A stretch of 64,000 nucleotides of DNA from Membranipora membranacea. Lineage: Eukaryota > Bryozoa > Gymnolaemata > Cheilostomatida > Membraniporidae. The notes below the pieces were generated by a model. That model was not told where the DNA came from. It searched no databases and saw nothing but the letters and a program-made list of their open reading frames with translations. The position numbers were made by a program, and so were the translations under genes. The stretch spans positions 30,540,283 through 30,604,282 of the forward strand of contig OU612066.1 in the NCBI GenBank assembly GCA_914767715.1. Reading direction: 5' to 3'. Below are positions 35,701 to 48,536 of the stretch, in pieces. Positions within the stretch are counted from its first letter, which is position 1. Each line of letters begins with the position of its first letter.

Positions 35701-38700
35701 TACTCCATCTTATCCTGATGGTTATCTAGTTTATACTGATTAACTGGGCCGATGCCTGTATGGTTTCTATCATATGTAGTCTTCCATTGCTGCCTCTCAA
35801 GGTTACGTGTGGCTGTAGCTGAACGGTCAGATATAGCCATTGCAGTACCTTCTCGTGGTAAAAGGTTCGGCACCACACTTGACGTTGGGATTGGGTAGAA
35901 TGATTGTCTGTCTCCATGGACCTATTAATTGCAGATAGATGATACATGTGATGAGATTTTCACTCCAATTTTTTCAAGAAATGATTGATCAACATACATT
36001 ATCATGTGATCATCAATCACATAAGGCTGACAAAATAACATTCAGACAAGGAACTCTAGAACAGCTATCTGTCAGTTTCTTTCTAGTCCCATTGACCAGG
36101 TACCAATTAAATGATCATGCCAACAGCATTCCCGCAATGAATTTTTTTCCTGCAAATTCCCAGTCAAATCGGATCAAACTCTCATACATTATCATTGACC
36201 TGATCTCGCTGCTGGGAAAGTATGACTATTGTATTGTGGGATACTCTTGTATATGATCCTCTGGGCATATAATTTCGAACTACATAAAACATACATAAAG
36301 AGATGCTATAAATTCTTTTACCTTGACTTGCTGTGCAAATCCCTGTTCACCATGCCAGGTCAGTCCCTTCTTCAGACTCTCCGGAGGAAGAGATTGAATC
36401 TCATGCCTGTCCCCAGTACCTATAAGTAAATATGATAATTATTTTTTGACTTATGTTTGAGCCATCGTAATGACTTTATTGTAATACACTTGCAACATTC
36501 AAAAACTTATATATAAAATAGGAATCTTGCATCGGCATATCCAATTTAGATGTCAATGTTTCTAGTTATGAAAACATTAACTGTCTTCTGCTTGATGAGT
36601 TGCATTCTCATTGTGTAACTAAACACAACTCCTGTCTTGTATTATGCCAGTAAACTTTGATAAATATTTAGAATCCAGACTCCTTTTCTCAACTCAATAT
36701 TGTTTTGCCATTACCATTGTTCTGGAATTATTTTGCTGCTCTTTGTTATGCTAATAGCAAATAAAAAAAACGACATGACCACTTCAAAAAACAATACCTT
36801 TAGTTTTGTGCACAATTTGTACATCGAAGTTGGCAGCTGGTGTTTCAGAGGAGAGCGGTTGGGTGTGTCGAGCCTCTATTCCTCGCTTCGGCTCTTCGGC
36901 AGTCGTAGAGAATGATGGAAACATTTTCAGCCTCGGAACATGGGATGCGTAGGGATGCTCTGCCGGAAATGGCTCATGAATCATCTGATCTCTATAAATC
37001 AGATAGATTATAGATTATAGACTTGCTGACATAACTGGTCATTAGGGATGTATGTAGCATTAAGTTTCATGTTCACAGGTTGAGAATGGTATATACTGCC
37101 ATTCTTTTCCCTACCTTGTGTTATACATGTTTCAATGCATAATCTTAAGTTGAAATAAATTTGTTGTTACATTTTGAAGGATTCAGATGTTGAAATAATA
37201 TTATCAAGATCAATGTATATCACAAGGGAACAATTTTTATTCCAATATTAAACATGAATAATCTTGGTAACTGTTGTTGTTGTGTATTCTTTCATTGTTA
37301 CAAGATTGGTATGGGTGTTCTCAAAAATATAAGTATTTGGCACAAAATTATTCAGTTGAAACTGATAAACCATAATGTAAAGTATCGGACACATAACTTA
37401 CCCTATTGTGCTTTCCTGGGGCTTTGGCAATCTATAACAAAGTTAAATGTGAGAATTAAAAAAGAATGAATTTTAGGACCTAATAATGATATTAAATTGA
37501 ATAGATGAACTTCCAACCATCACATCTACTATGCATATGTGTTCTCATACAACAGTATTTTCTGGCACAAAATCTGTAGCCATGGTCTGTGAGAGTTATT
37601 GACATAATGAAAACGACTGATGACACCTGCTCCGGATATTTTGACATCTGATGACACTTGCTTTACCGTATCAGTTTACAAGCCATGTAGATAAGATAGC
37701 ATGTTGACAGTACATTCAGCAGTTGAGAAGGACAATAATATTTGTTGCTATGCACAGGACTCATCAAAAGCAATAATAACAGAGCTGAGGCCGGAACAAT
37801 ACTAATTACAAGAGAAGTGACGAGAGTTAATCGATAGACCTGAATTGCTTATAGTAAATGTGCCGTTAATCAAATGCTGTCGGCATTGTAATGGTGCTCA
37901 GATTTCTTTGAACTCCAGTCAATTCACAGGTACAATAGATTGATTAGTCAATAGCACCAGAGAATTATGATGAGGCTTACAATTGATCGTTGAGCCTGAC
38001 GTTGCTTTTCTTCAGTAGAGTAAGATCATAGTACTGCTCTATGGGTTTCCCTCTACAATAATATAAACATAGGATTACAGATTTGACTTTTAATATAATA
38101 TGATGGGCAAAAGGTGAAATACCAAGAATATCATTCTTCAGCTGACGCTTTCAGGGTGATAACTCTAAAAGGATTTCAGACAAGGTCTGATCAGTACACT
38201 GTTATACTAAAATTTTTGCCAATAAAAGCCTGGTAAAAAATGAGAGGTTCTTTTCCAATTAGTGTGCCGTATCGTAACGTGTGCCTAATTTCAGATAGAT
38301 AGACACCATAAACATAAAAAGAATACTGTATTTATATGTCCGGTATAGTTGTATTCTATCAAAGATAATGAGATATCGCTATGAATGTTATGTAAACTTT
38401 AGAATACATAATTCTCTAGCAACATGTGTAAAAAAGTCATTTGTACATATAAGAAAATCATATTATCTAGTATGTTTCCTGCGCTCATCGTGTGCCATAT
38501 CATTTATACTGTTTCTAAATTGTTTGATCGTAAAATAATACAGAAGCAATTTAAATAGAGCCATGATTGTCTAAACATAATCAACTTAGTTAAATACTAT
38601 TTATGTAATAGAAACATCACATTATACTGAGACAACAACCCTATTGGTGAATGTGGAGATATTTGTCTTTCCCTATGAGCTGTTTATTTACTAGTTTTAG

Positions 38701-39560
38701 ATTTTAATGAATAAACAGACAATAATTGGCTCATTCAAACCTTGTTTGGGCTAGCTTCGAAGGTAAACAAAGGATTATAACACCATGTATGCTAGAAAAT
38801 TAATACTGTTATGCAACTGCGCTCAAAATGACCTCTGAATTATTCATATACAAAGACAGACAGGCTTCTAAGCGGCTAGTCAAATGTCCCAAGTGAGAAA
38901 AAACTATCTTCATTGGTAAAATTAATCAACTTAAGTGCTTACAGAAAGTTTAAAACACATGCATGTCACTTTGTTGGCCTTTTACTTCGCAATGATGTAT
39001 ATTATGATCAACTTATGATAATTGACGCCAAGCAATTTGTTGATTTATATCACTATCATTAGTATTTTACGATCATTGGTACTACACTGGCATCCAAGAT
39101 GACCGGTCATTTATTTGTGGGTATGGCATTATGTTACTTATGACACATAACTGGGTGACAAAGTTGGAGCAGAATCTGTTCGAAGAGAGAATCAGATCTT
39201 ATTGAGCTAGTGCTAGATCTAGTTTACAGGCAAAGTGTGTCAAACTAGGCATGTCAGAAATCAAGTTCTAAAGCAGTACAACAATTATTCGGCTAGGCTG
39301 ATTGAGTGCCAGGTTACCAACCTCGGTTAATAATTTTGAATAAAAGAAAACTTAATCCTGAGCCTAGATACAGCATGACGCATAAATAAAACCTGAACAT
39401 TAGCTTTCACATTGGAGGAGAAGACTTACGTTTGATGCCATGTTGGAGGCTTTGGAGTCCAAAGCGGAGTCTTATCTGCTGGTTTCGGTTTGTCAGTGCC
39501 CCATTCAGGTACTGTGTATCTGTAGTACCCCTGCGCAGGGTTCAGCGGTAAGCTTGTCAT
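32732..39560 (-). CDS. SPMIP4: SPMIP4 / C7orf31 homologue (sperm microtubule inner protein), 10 exons, 811 aa
   Basis: Exons (minus): 39560-39430, 38052-37981, 37431-37402, 36991-36798, 36419-36322, 35921-35664, 35368-35241, 34834-34673, 34408-34255, 33940-32732. They sum to 2436 nt with all phases consistent. SPMIP4 (C7orf31) lies inside axonemal doublet microtubules of sperm flagella. Seen in order: GKPIEQYYDLTLLKKSNV, LPKPQESTIG, FPAEHPYASHVPRLKMFPSF, GLTWHGEQGF, TRNLERQQWKTTYDRNHTGIG, EPSRPQEGRLG, a charged helical stretch (exon 9) and a C-terminal PRPQTTLLKLQNSFSKSDA. These match the order of conserved blocks I recall from the vertebrate protein. The product is longer than the human protein (about 590 aa), mostly through the large last exon, which is rich in Ser/Pro. 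Tissue expression cannot be judged here. Confidence 0.9.
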
Positions 39561-42531
39561 TTTGAGTGGACGGCTTGGCTACCGGAGCGAAGTTGAGTTC
39601 TGAAAATTTATTCAAACAGATAAATGAAATAAAAATCGAGCTCGCTACTTCATAGTGACAGTTAAGCTATGGATGAATCCATGGAGGTATAGGATTTGTT
39701 ATTCTAATTGTGCAAAGTGAATTTTACTACTGTTTGGCCAAACTGCCTCAACAATTGCATATTAGTTTTACATGATGTTTGTCTCTCACCAGAATGTAGA
39801 TTCTTCTGTCACCTTATCCTTCCATGAGCATAGACTACTGAATGCTGGTCAATTGTCTAGATAAGACAATGCAGTTTTTGTGCTCTGATACGAATACTCA
39901 GCAGTGCTAGCATGTGCCTGGCCTGGTTGCTAAGGGTTGCTAAGAAAGCTATTGGCATGCAAATGACCTTGATGAAAATGAGAGTAAACAATTGGCCAAT
40001 TGGTTATTGAAGGAGACCAACCAAATACTTAGTTGCAGTAGTAACCAATCAAAAGTGTTGTTGAACAGCTAGACTTCAGTCTGGCGGGAACTTTGGTAAG
40101 TGTAGGTTATGAATTTTTCTTATTCTGTGAGTTTTAATTTTGAATGAATTACCTTGGTTGATATTACTTCACTGTCTAATTAGTTATGTAGCTTTGGAGA
40201 GCAGTCACTGAGTAGATTTAGATGAGTATAGATAATGCTGCTGCTATTATTATTATGATAACCAGCGTGTACTGTATATGTGTAATCAATCAATGTATGT
40301 TGACTTGTTGTTGTATTGTTGCTGTAATTGATTGAAACACAGCACATGACTATGATGATAGTTAAGCCATACTTGTTTTAGAAAGAAATCAAATGAGATA
40401 GCATATTTTGCCACATATACTCTCCATCAAGTTTACTCAATTTTGCATTGTTTTCTTCCACTACTACAGGTACCGTTGGCTCCTGGGTGTTCGTGGGCTT
40501 CATGTCCCTGGTTACCAAACCCCAACCTTTTTCTGGTATCTCTGGATGCTAGAGCTTAAGCCGCTTCTCCGAACACTTCCGGCTCTAAATAGAAGATTCT
40601 ACACCACATTCCTCGTCCTATCACACTGTGTGTTCGTCACACGGGCTCGTGTTCAATGACTTATCTGGTTATTGGATGCTGTGATTTAATAATGACGAGG
40701 TAGATCAAATTCACAGAGATTAGTCCGGTTTGCTTTTACTTCATGCAGCTGTGACGATCTCAAGTGACACAAATAACCAACCAGACATATGGTATGGTTA
40801 TTATTATTGTAAATGAGTTGCGATTCAGTTTCCTAGAAAAAAAGATGCCAGGAAGAACGATAATTGTATTTCTATCCACTATGGTGTGCTGAACTCCCCG
40901 TTTTAATTACTAATAGACTGTATACATGAGAGCTAAAGCGCTATCCTTGACCACTGGACTGGCACAACTGCAATTTAGAATTGTGGCTTAATAATCTAGA
41001 CATCTGGAAATTTTTGATGAAATTACAACAATACTCAATACTGGTGATAAGCCAATTAGCATACTAGTTGAATCATCTATCCTACCGAGATACCTCACAG
41101 GACAACGCTATTGCCTCCTGTCATACACTTTCCCCATAAGCATTTCAGTGTATCGAGTTTTTTTAAATCTGCCTCATATTTTCATGATTGATTTTGAATA
41201 CTCGTGATCTTCAGCATATGGTATGATCCATCCATGTAAATTACACGCTACAGCTTTCTCTTCTAGCTTTCTAAATACATATGTGAAGCAGAGACTATCA
41301 TCAGAAAGCCTTGTTATATTTGAGACTGCCTGGACAGTACCTTATCAACTGGCTATTTTATAGATTATTTAGGATAAATGTATCATTTTAAAGCTACCTT
41401 CTTATTTACTGGCTGTTTTATAGTTTATTAGAGATAAATGTGTCATTTTAAAGCTCTGTTGCATTGTACAAACTAGATTTTATCGGAGAAAGATAATCAT
41501 GCACAAGTGTAATGTTGATTTGCTGTAATGTTGCTAGAAATAGATAGCTTTTTACACTTGCATATAATTATTTTTGAAAAGAGAATGTTGCTATCAGGTT
41601 CAATTCCTGAGGACATCCCTGAAAAGGACCCAGATGTCTGGTCTCGTGACCTAGTGTACAATTACCATATCAAACATGAAAACAGTTAAATTTGCAAAGT
41701 AAGAAGAATTAGGCTGTTGGTTAATGCAGTTAATATGGAGTTAGTAGTACATGTCACAAGATCCCTTGTCATTATTATACATATTTTATTTATTATTGCA
41801 AAGAGACAATAATTACATCAATTTGCTTTTATTTTCTGTAACCCAATCTCCTTCAATAAAATCCCCGAGACAACACTGTCCTCAAAACCCTACAAAGGAA
41901 AGACAAAAATTACTCTCAAGTTGAAAACTGAAACCATGAAATGTAGTTGAGGCTGTCTTGACTGATTGACATTGCGAGAGAGAATTCCTTTTGTATTCCT
42001 GCACTGTAATATCCCGTAAAGGTTGACCTATTAAATGACATTGTTAAGAAAAGATAAATTATAATATACTATAGTACATTAAATTATTATATATTTATAT
42101 ATTATAACTGCGGCTATCCAGATAGATTTTTGGCTGTTTGTTCCGATAACTGCTAATATGTTAACCTTGAAATGTTACCCTTCTGATGTGAGTGTTTGGG
42201 TTTTTCCAGGTTGCTGCATGTTTTAGTATTTTACCAGAATTATAATAGACCAGTATCTTACATGGACTGTCAAAATAGAAACACTTTGGCCTCTTAGATG
42301 ATCACTGAATATTCCAATCTGACAGTTGGACATTATACTATTGGAGTTGTGTAGCCATGGTTTTCTGTTTTCTTTAGGAGTTGTCTCCTTCTCATATAAG
42401 CATGACTGAGCCCTAGGCCCAATGTGCCCAATTACTTTTCACTCTTAAGGGTTTTCTTATGGTCAATTTCTAAGTTATTGGAGATGAGGCTTGGTCAAGG
42501 TCAGTGAATCAACAAAAAAGTAAATCTCAAC
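39561..42531. other. Intergenic region between divergent SPMIP4 and PBDC1
   Basis: Near 39925-39944 GGTTGCTAAG occurs twice in tandem; GTTGCTA resembles an RFX half-site, which would suit an axonemal gene. At 40082-40091 TGGCGGGAAC resembles an E2F site and is followed by a TTTG|GTAAGTG donor-like sequence, possibly a non-coding first exon for PBDC1 or a separate transcript. A near-duplicate of about 55 bp lies at 41343-41450 (CTGGCTRTTTTATAG..GATAAATGT). Nothing else recognised. Confidence 0.4.
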
Positions 42532-45162
42532 ATGGCATCCCTTCAATCTGATATGAATAAGGAGTTTGGTATGGAAAACCTCGTAAGTCGGCTAATTAAT
42601 AATGGTTAAATCATCCTTGTGATATGGAGTGTGCCTTCTCTACTACCTGACCATAATTTTGAGTCAAACAGCCCAGAATATGTAATAATTATGTATTTTG
42701 TGTGTCAATTTTTATTTTGAACTTATCATTCATGATGATGATCATCTTCTTCACATTATTTTCTATCTTCTTCAATCAGTCAAGCTGTTCTTTTGGTACA
42801 CACTGTAGTAGAATGTTCGTGTATCATTCACCTGGCCCATGATTATTACCCAAACAGACTGTTCCAGATTTTGACCACATATCTAGTCAGTGCTTTGTTT
42901 GAACCTGGTCTAATTTGGTTTGGTTGAGTAATGAACCTGTAACTCCTAAGAAATTATGTCTTATTATTTTTTTGTTCTCAGACAGCAAATGCAGCTTGAC
43001 AGTCTGGCCCCGTAGTTATAATGAAAGAAGCGAAGATATCAATCACTGTTTTGGATGAGTATCACAAAATCCTATAATAAATATGATTTCTTCTATGAAT
43101 TGTCATATTTGTTACACTTTTATGATTGTAGAGTGGATCTGAGCTTTCCAATGCTGCAGCTGTCCTATCTCGACCTGCTAATGAATTCGGGAATAGTGTG
43201 AGTATTTGAGGGTTATGGATACCCCGACTCAGTGTTCCTGTCCTATGGTTAACTGACAGTGAAAATGGCTATAACTTTGTAGAGACTTGCTCATGATGAG
43301 GTTTTAGACAATCATCTAGCTATCGATTCTGCCCTGGACGATATCAGGTTATGCCCAGTGTAAGGAATTTTTGGAATAAAATCAGCCAATGGCCAGCTTT
43401 GTATTTCCTGCAATCTGAACTACTGGGCACTCTCAAGCACCTCAGTGAAGTTAACTTGCTCCACCAGTCTGTATAACACCAGATTATTACCAAAACATTA
43501 TTCTCACAATGCTAAGAAAAGTCTAGCATTGATGTCAGGCTAGTGAGTTGTTAACGTTGTATAAATTATATTTCCCCATACAATCTAATAAATAAAAATA
43601 AATTTTTAGCAAGATATCGAGATGCAGTGGGCTGTGAAGGCATACCATCACGCTGAAACTTACTTCAATGTGAGTACAATTAGTATAAGTTTGATTTGGT
43701 TGTTGTCCACAAAGGTTTGTCTCATTGCAGATGAAACCAGATCCATATCTCTTTTCATTTATGTCTGGGAATTCCCTTCCTACAAATATAGGAAGGTGAA
43801 TGGCCTGTAAGCCACGATGTAAATAATACAGTCAGCCGAGCATCAGTCATAGTGACAAACAGTCAATATACAGTTTACAATTATGTCACAATTATGAAAC
43901 CACTTGACTATACATTTTTCGATTGCAGCTCGTTAGCTCTTTGGATCCAAAGATACTACGTCTTACAAAGATGGATGATGATATCTATGCGAATTTTAGA
44001 AATCAGTTTCCTGATACAAAAGTTGACAAAATTGATCCTGATGAGATAAAAACTAAAGAAAACAAAGAGGTTTGTCATCAATCACCTCCGCTTGCATGTC
44101 ACTTGCATTTGATAAAACTTGGTATTCATGTCGTATCATTTTTACTATGATCACGTTGGTAAAAATCCATGATTACGTGGCTCTGAGTTTGCATAGATTA
44201 AAAGTAAAAATTTTGAACTCTAAATCCTTGATATCTGTAAGCACTTGGTTTTCCAGTATAAATACATTTAAACTGCTTTCGCTTTGATCTATACCTCAAT
44301 AGCTTTTCTAAAATCAAGTGTCAATCCAAAAGTCTACATAATTTATTATCGAACACATGAAAACTGAAATGACATCAAAGAAAACACATGTTACTTTTCA
44401 GATAGTGAATGTATTTTTAGTATTATTTGTCCTTTTTGTGTTTAGAAATGGAGACCTTTCTGTGAAGCTTTCAATGGGCTTGTAGAAGAGTACAACTTTG
44501 CATCTCTGATCAGAGCAGATTGTAAACTAGATTACACAGAAGCAAACACATTCGTCGGTATGTTATTTCTGTTATTATCACTTCAGTGTTTTAAATTATA
44601 GTTAATGTTAACAGTTAACTAGGTAGTTTACATTCACCAAATCCGTTTTGGACTTCAGTAGATATACTAGATATAGTTGTTAGGAAGTTAGTCTCAGTGC
44701 CAGCGAGAGGATTTCTTATTGGGGAGTTGCAGTCAAATGATTGGGAACAAAAGGATGTCAATACAGCGCTGTTAGAAAATTGGTCCACTATACATAGGTC
44801 AACAAAATCATTTCATTATTGGTTCATGATGAAATATAAACCAGCATTTTATTGCGTGGACTGTTACAGATAACATTGTTGTTTACATGCCAGTAAAACA
44901 ATACATTACAAGGGATTGACAGACATCGATTGTTCTTGATTTATGTTCTGACTAGAGACAAAGAATCTCCCTATTTCTTTTTACATTATGGGTGCAGCAT
45001 AAATGGGCCAAACTTTGCTTCTTGATTGTTTTGTAATCAACTTATTTGTGTTTTTCAGTTCCAAAAGTTCAGTTCCTGGCTATAGAGATAGCACGTAACA
45101 GAGAAGGATATAACGATGGACTCAGAGAAACTTACTGTAAAAAGAAACAGGCTACTAGCTAG
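42532..45162 (+). CDS. PBDC1: PBDC1 homologue, 6 exons, 177 aa
   Basis: Exons: 42532-42582, 43132-43197, 43610-43669, 43929-44069, 44446-44557, 45059-45162 (534 nt, phases consistent, TAG stop). PBDC1 (polysaccharide biosynthesis domain containing 1, CXorf26; yeast YPL225W relative) is a small conserved cytosolic protein linked in yeast to co-translational handling of translation GTPases. Seen: DIEMQWAVKAYHHAETYFN, VSSLDPKILRLTKMDDDIY, KWRPFCEAFNGLVEEYNFAS and FLAIEIARNREGYN, the four signature blocks of the family in order. The acidic C-terminal extension of the mammalian protein is missing; this one ends shortly after the core. It converges with the HMG20-like gene, 738 bp away. A polyadenylation-like AATAAA lies near 45658. 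Confidence 0.93.
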
Positions 45163-45900
45163 CCCCATCCAACTTTCAGCTTAAAAACATACTACTCATC
45201 GTGCTTAACAGGTCATTTTTCTACAATCTTGCATCAAGACACAGTAATCTTAGCTGCCACAAACCATAAAAAAAACAGCAACATCAACTTTCACTTTGCT
45301 GCAAACAGCAGTACTTGCTTGGCTGACAGTGTGGAAACAGCTGGTATCAAGGCATATTGACTGATGTCCCTTCGAATGTGTAACTTTATCAGTTTCATCT
45401 CGCATGTCCCTGCTGACATCATGACAAAGCTGCTGCTGGAGTTGTAACAGTTGGACAATTTACGCCTTGTGCGCCTACTATAAAATAATTTGACTGCTTT
45501 AGGAGCCAGGAGTTACTGGTGACATATTATGTTGATTATAATTTTCCTGCTGCTAATATTCATTTTTGTAACAAATAGAAAATGAGATTCATCAAAAACA
45601 ACAAAATGGACATTGTAACAATTGTAAAATAGTCCCACGCAGGGTTAGAAGGTAGAAAAATAAAAGCTGGATTGTAACTCAGTGGTGCTCACTAAGAATT
45701 GTTGAAAAAAAATTTCAGCATTTTGAGACAATAATTAAGTCAAAAATGCTAGGTTTCCCACAAAAAGGCACGATGCAACGGAGTAATATCCTACATATTC
45801 CTTACCATGGCTGCATGCAAACTTTTCTTTGCATGACACAAATATGTCCACCTCAGAGATGGAAATGAAATCCACAAAATCGACCAGTTTCACAATTTTG
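45163..45900. other. Convergent 3' region between PBDC1 and HMG20-like gene
   Basis: Probably the two 3' UTRs. AATAAA at about 45658 (plus) could serve PBDC1. No other structure seen. Confidence 0.4.
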
Positions 45901-48502
45901 CTAAAAGTTGATAACACCAAAGAGTGTAGGCACCATTTTGAGATTGTCTATACTGCATGTGAGCTGATGTGACCACTGCTTCATGGTCTGTAGATCCTGT
46001 CTCAGCTTCACCTCTGCTTCCTGTGAGGAATAATAGTAAACGAGGCTCATGTTTATGATCACTACATAACACTACACAGCATGTTCCAAAAGGTATATAT
46101 CTAAAAATAGTTGACTGCTTGATCTCCAGAGGAACACAACCTTGAACGGTTAAATTCAAATCCTTATCATTTCATCAGGGAGGGATATCTCCTTCCCTGA
46201 TTTCATATGATCTATGATCAGAGAGTTTGAGCTCCCTGGTTTGATAAACCGGTGAAATGTTCAAGTATGAGTGTACAGTACATGATGTGCTACCCATTGT
46301 TGAAAACGTAAACGGAAGTATTGGCTAAGACTTTTAAAAGTAATTATTTTGACACACAAGAAATAGCATACATGAAATCACGCTACATTCATTAAAAAAA
46401 AAAAGATCAACGTATGAAGATTTTATGGATCCAAGGTACAGGCTAATAACCTGCAATATCAGTGCAGAGGCCAATATGATACACCATGGAATCTGCTGTC
46501 ACTGAAGTTGCACAGACAGATATTTAATTTACCTGCAGTGAGATGAGTTCTTTACTGAGTTGACTATTGATATCTTTGAGATGTTTCAGGTTTGACCGGA
46601 GTGTCTGTAACTCCAGTTCCCTCTGACTGTGTTTGTATATGAATGTCTCAATATGAGTATTGATATCTAAGGACACGTCCAGTGATACATCTGTCACCCT
46701 GTTTACGCAGTGTATACAACACCCACTAGTGTCATCATCGCTCTCCTCTTGTTCGGGGGGAGTGGGTGGGGGTGGGGGGTTTTGTTTAGCCATCTCCGCT
46801 TGCAGCTTGTTCAAATGTTGTTTGCCAGCTAAGTGTTCTTTTCTATTGTGAGCGTTACTGAACCTCTGGTCACAGATGTGACAATACAACGTAAACTCTT
46901 CTTCTATGTAGCCGAGATTCTCCTCTGTTGGCATACCCTCTAAAATAGATAAGAATAATTGGCTATTCTGATTTTATCATTTTTTTCCCTATTTATGTCT
47001 TGCTGGAATTCTGTGTTTTCATGCAAAAAATGCAACTAGATAAGTGTGATATGTTCTAAGATTGCATGTTCACTCCTCAATGTGTTTCCATCTCTAATAA
47101 GTAACTTATCACATAGGTTATTAGTGCATGAGACTAAAATATGAGGAGTCAGTTAGATGTAAAATGCGATTCATGTGTATTGTGTTAAAGCAGAAAAGTT
47201 ATCCCTTCATTGTACATGAGAGGATGACTCCTAACTCTACAGATAGTCTAAAATACTTCATTCGGCAGCAAAACCTATAGTCATAAACATATAATACTAC
47301 GATAAGTATTTTTATGTTTATCCTAAATCTAACTAATATGGTTGAAGATGTTACCTTAATATAAAGAAATAGGTATAAGAGATGACAAACAAAACTGAAT
47401 GTGAGTACGCTTAACATTAACCTGTATGTACTGGTGTGTTCGCATATTACTACTATTATGGGTTAACTTACCTGCAGCCTCCTTCTCGTTGCGCTTTCTC
47501 TGCAGTAATTTTTGGTAATCTTCTGTTTGTTGATACTCCTTTAACTCTACCATAAATCTCTGCTTGTCCTCATCAGCTAGTGCGTTGTATTCCTCCTGAA
47601 ATTTTGCAGTTAAGAATTCTATCATCAATTCTGTCTAGAAGTCCTTACAACAAGCTTTACTGACAACTATATATACTTCTAATAAGCCTCCCTTTATCGC
47701 CTATATCAATGGAAGGACAGAGTGGCCCTGGTATTTAGATTGTATAGTGACTTATGATGAGATTATATAGTGCTTGGCATGATTGTATGAAGAGAAACAC
47801 AGGTATAGTCAATAAACATCTGGGGAGTTTAACCTATCCAGTCAACCTCAAAAACGCTAATTTGTGAAACTTTTGTAAATATTATGTAAGTACAGTAGAT
47901 ATTGACAAGCTGAAGCTGTCGCTACATATCGAAATGTGCTGTACAATGTCAACCTTATTTTGTAGAAATACCCATAGCCTGACAAGAAATATGTCAAAAG
48001 TGGTGTCTGTTCGATCTTGAGTGTAATTTAGCAGCAACATAAGGTTGATTAAAAAGGTTGATTAAAATCAGATGTCATATCACTTGCCCATCCCGAAGAA
48101 TTGGCGGCGAAATATTAGTGCCTTAGGGGCTAGGCCGCAATGTCTGCGCCAGTTTGCTCTCTGTTTGCAGCCAGGTCGGAGACTCCTGGGGGCCAACCAA
48201 GCCCCAGTAGTCGATTGACTGCAGTGGGATTCGAACCCACGACCTTCAGCATTTGCATGCTAAAGGAACGGCGCTCTAACCAACTGCGCCACCTCCTACT
48301 ATAAAACAAACCTTGCTTTTTGTGTCGAGCAGTGTCCATTCTTTCCCCATAATGACTGTGATTTCAGCAAATGTATAGCCTGGGTTCTCTGAATTCAGCT
48401 CTATTCTCCTCTTCTTCGCAAACAGCAGATACCTTATAATATATAAAACATAATTGTAACCGAATTGCGCAACATACTTTTATGTGAGTGACAAATAAAG
48501 CC

Positions 48503-48536
<34 letters not shown>

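Noticed and set aside
40408-40659. Plus-strand open frame of 83 codons
   Set aside because: No recognisable family, and the only splice-like signal (CTACTACAG) does not link to a coding partner; perhaps a non-coding exon.
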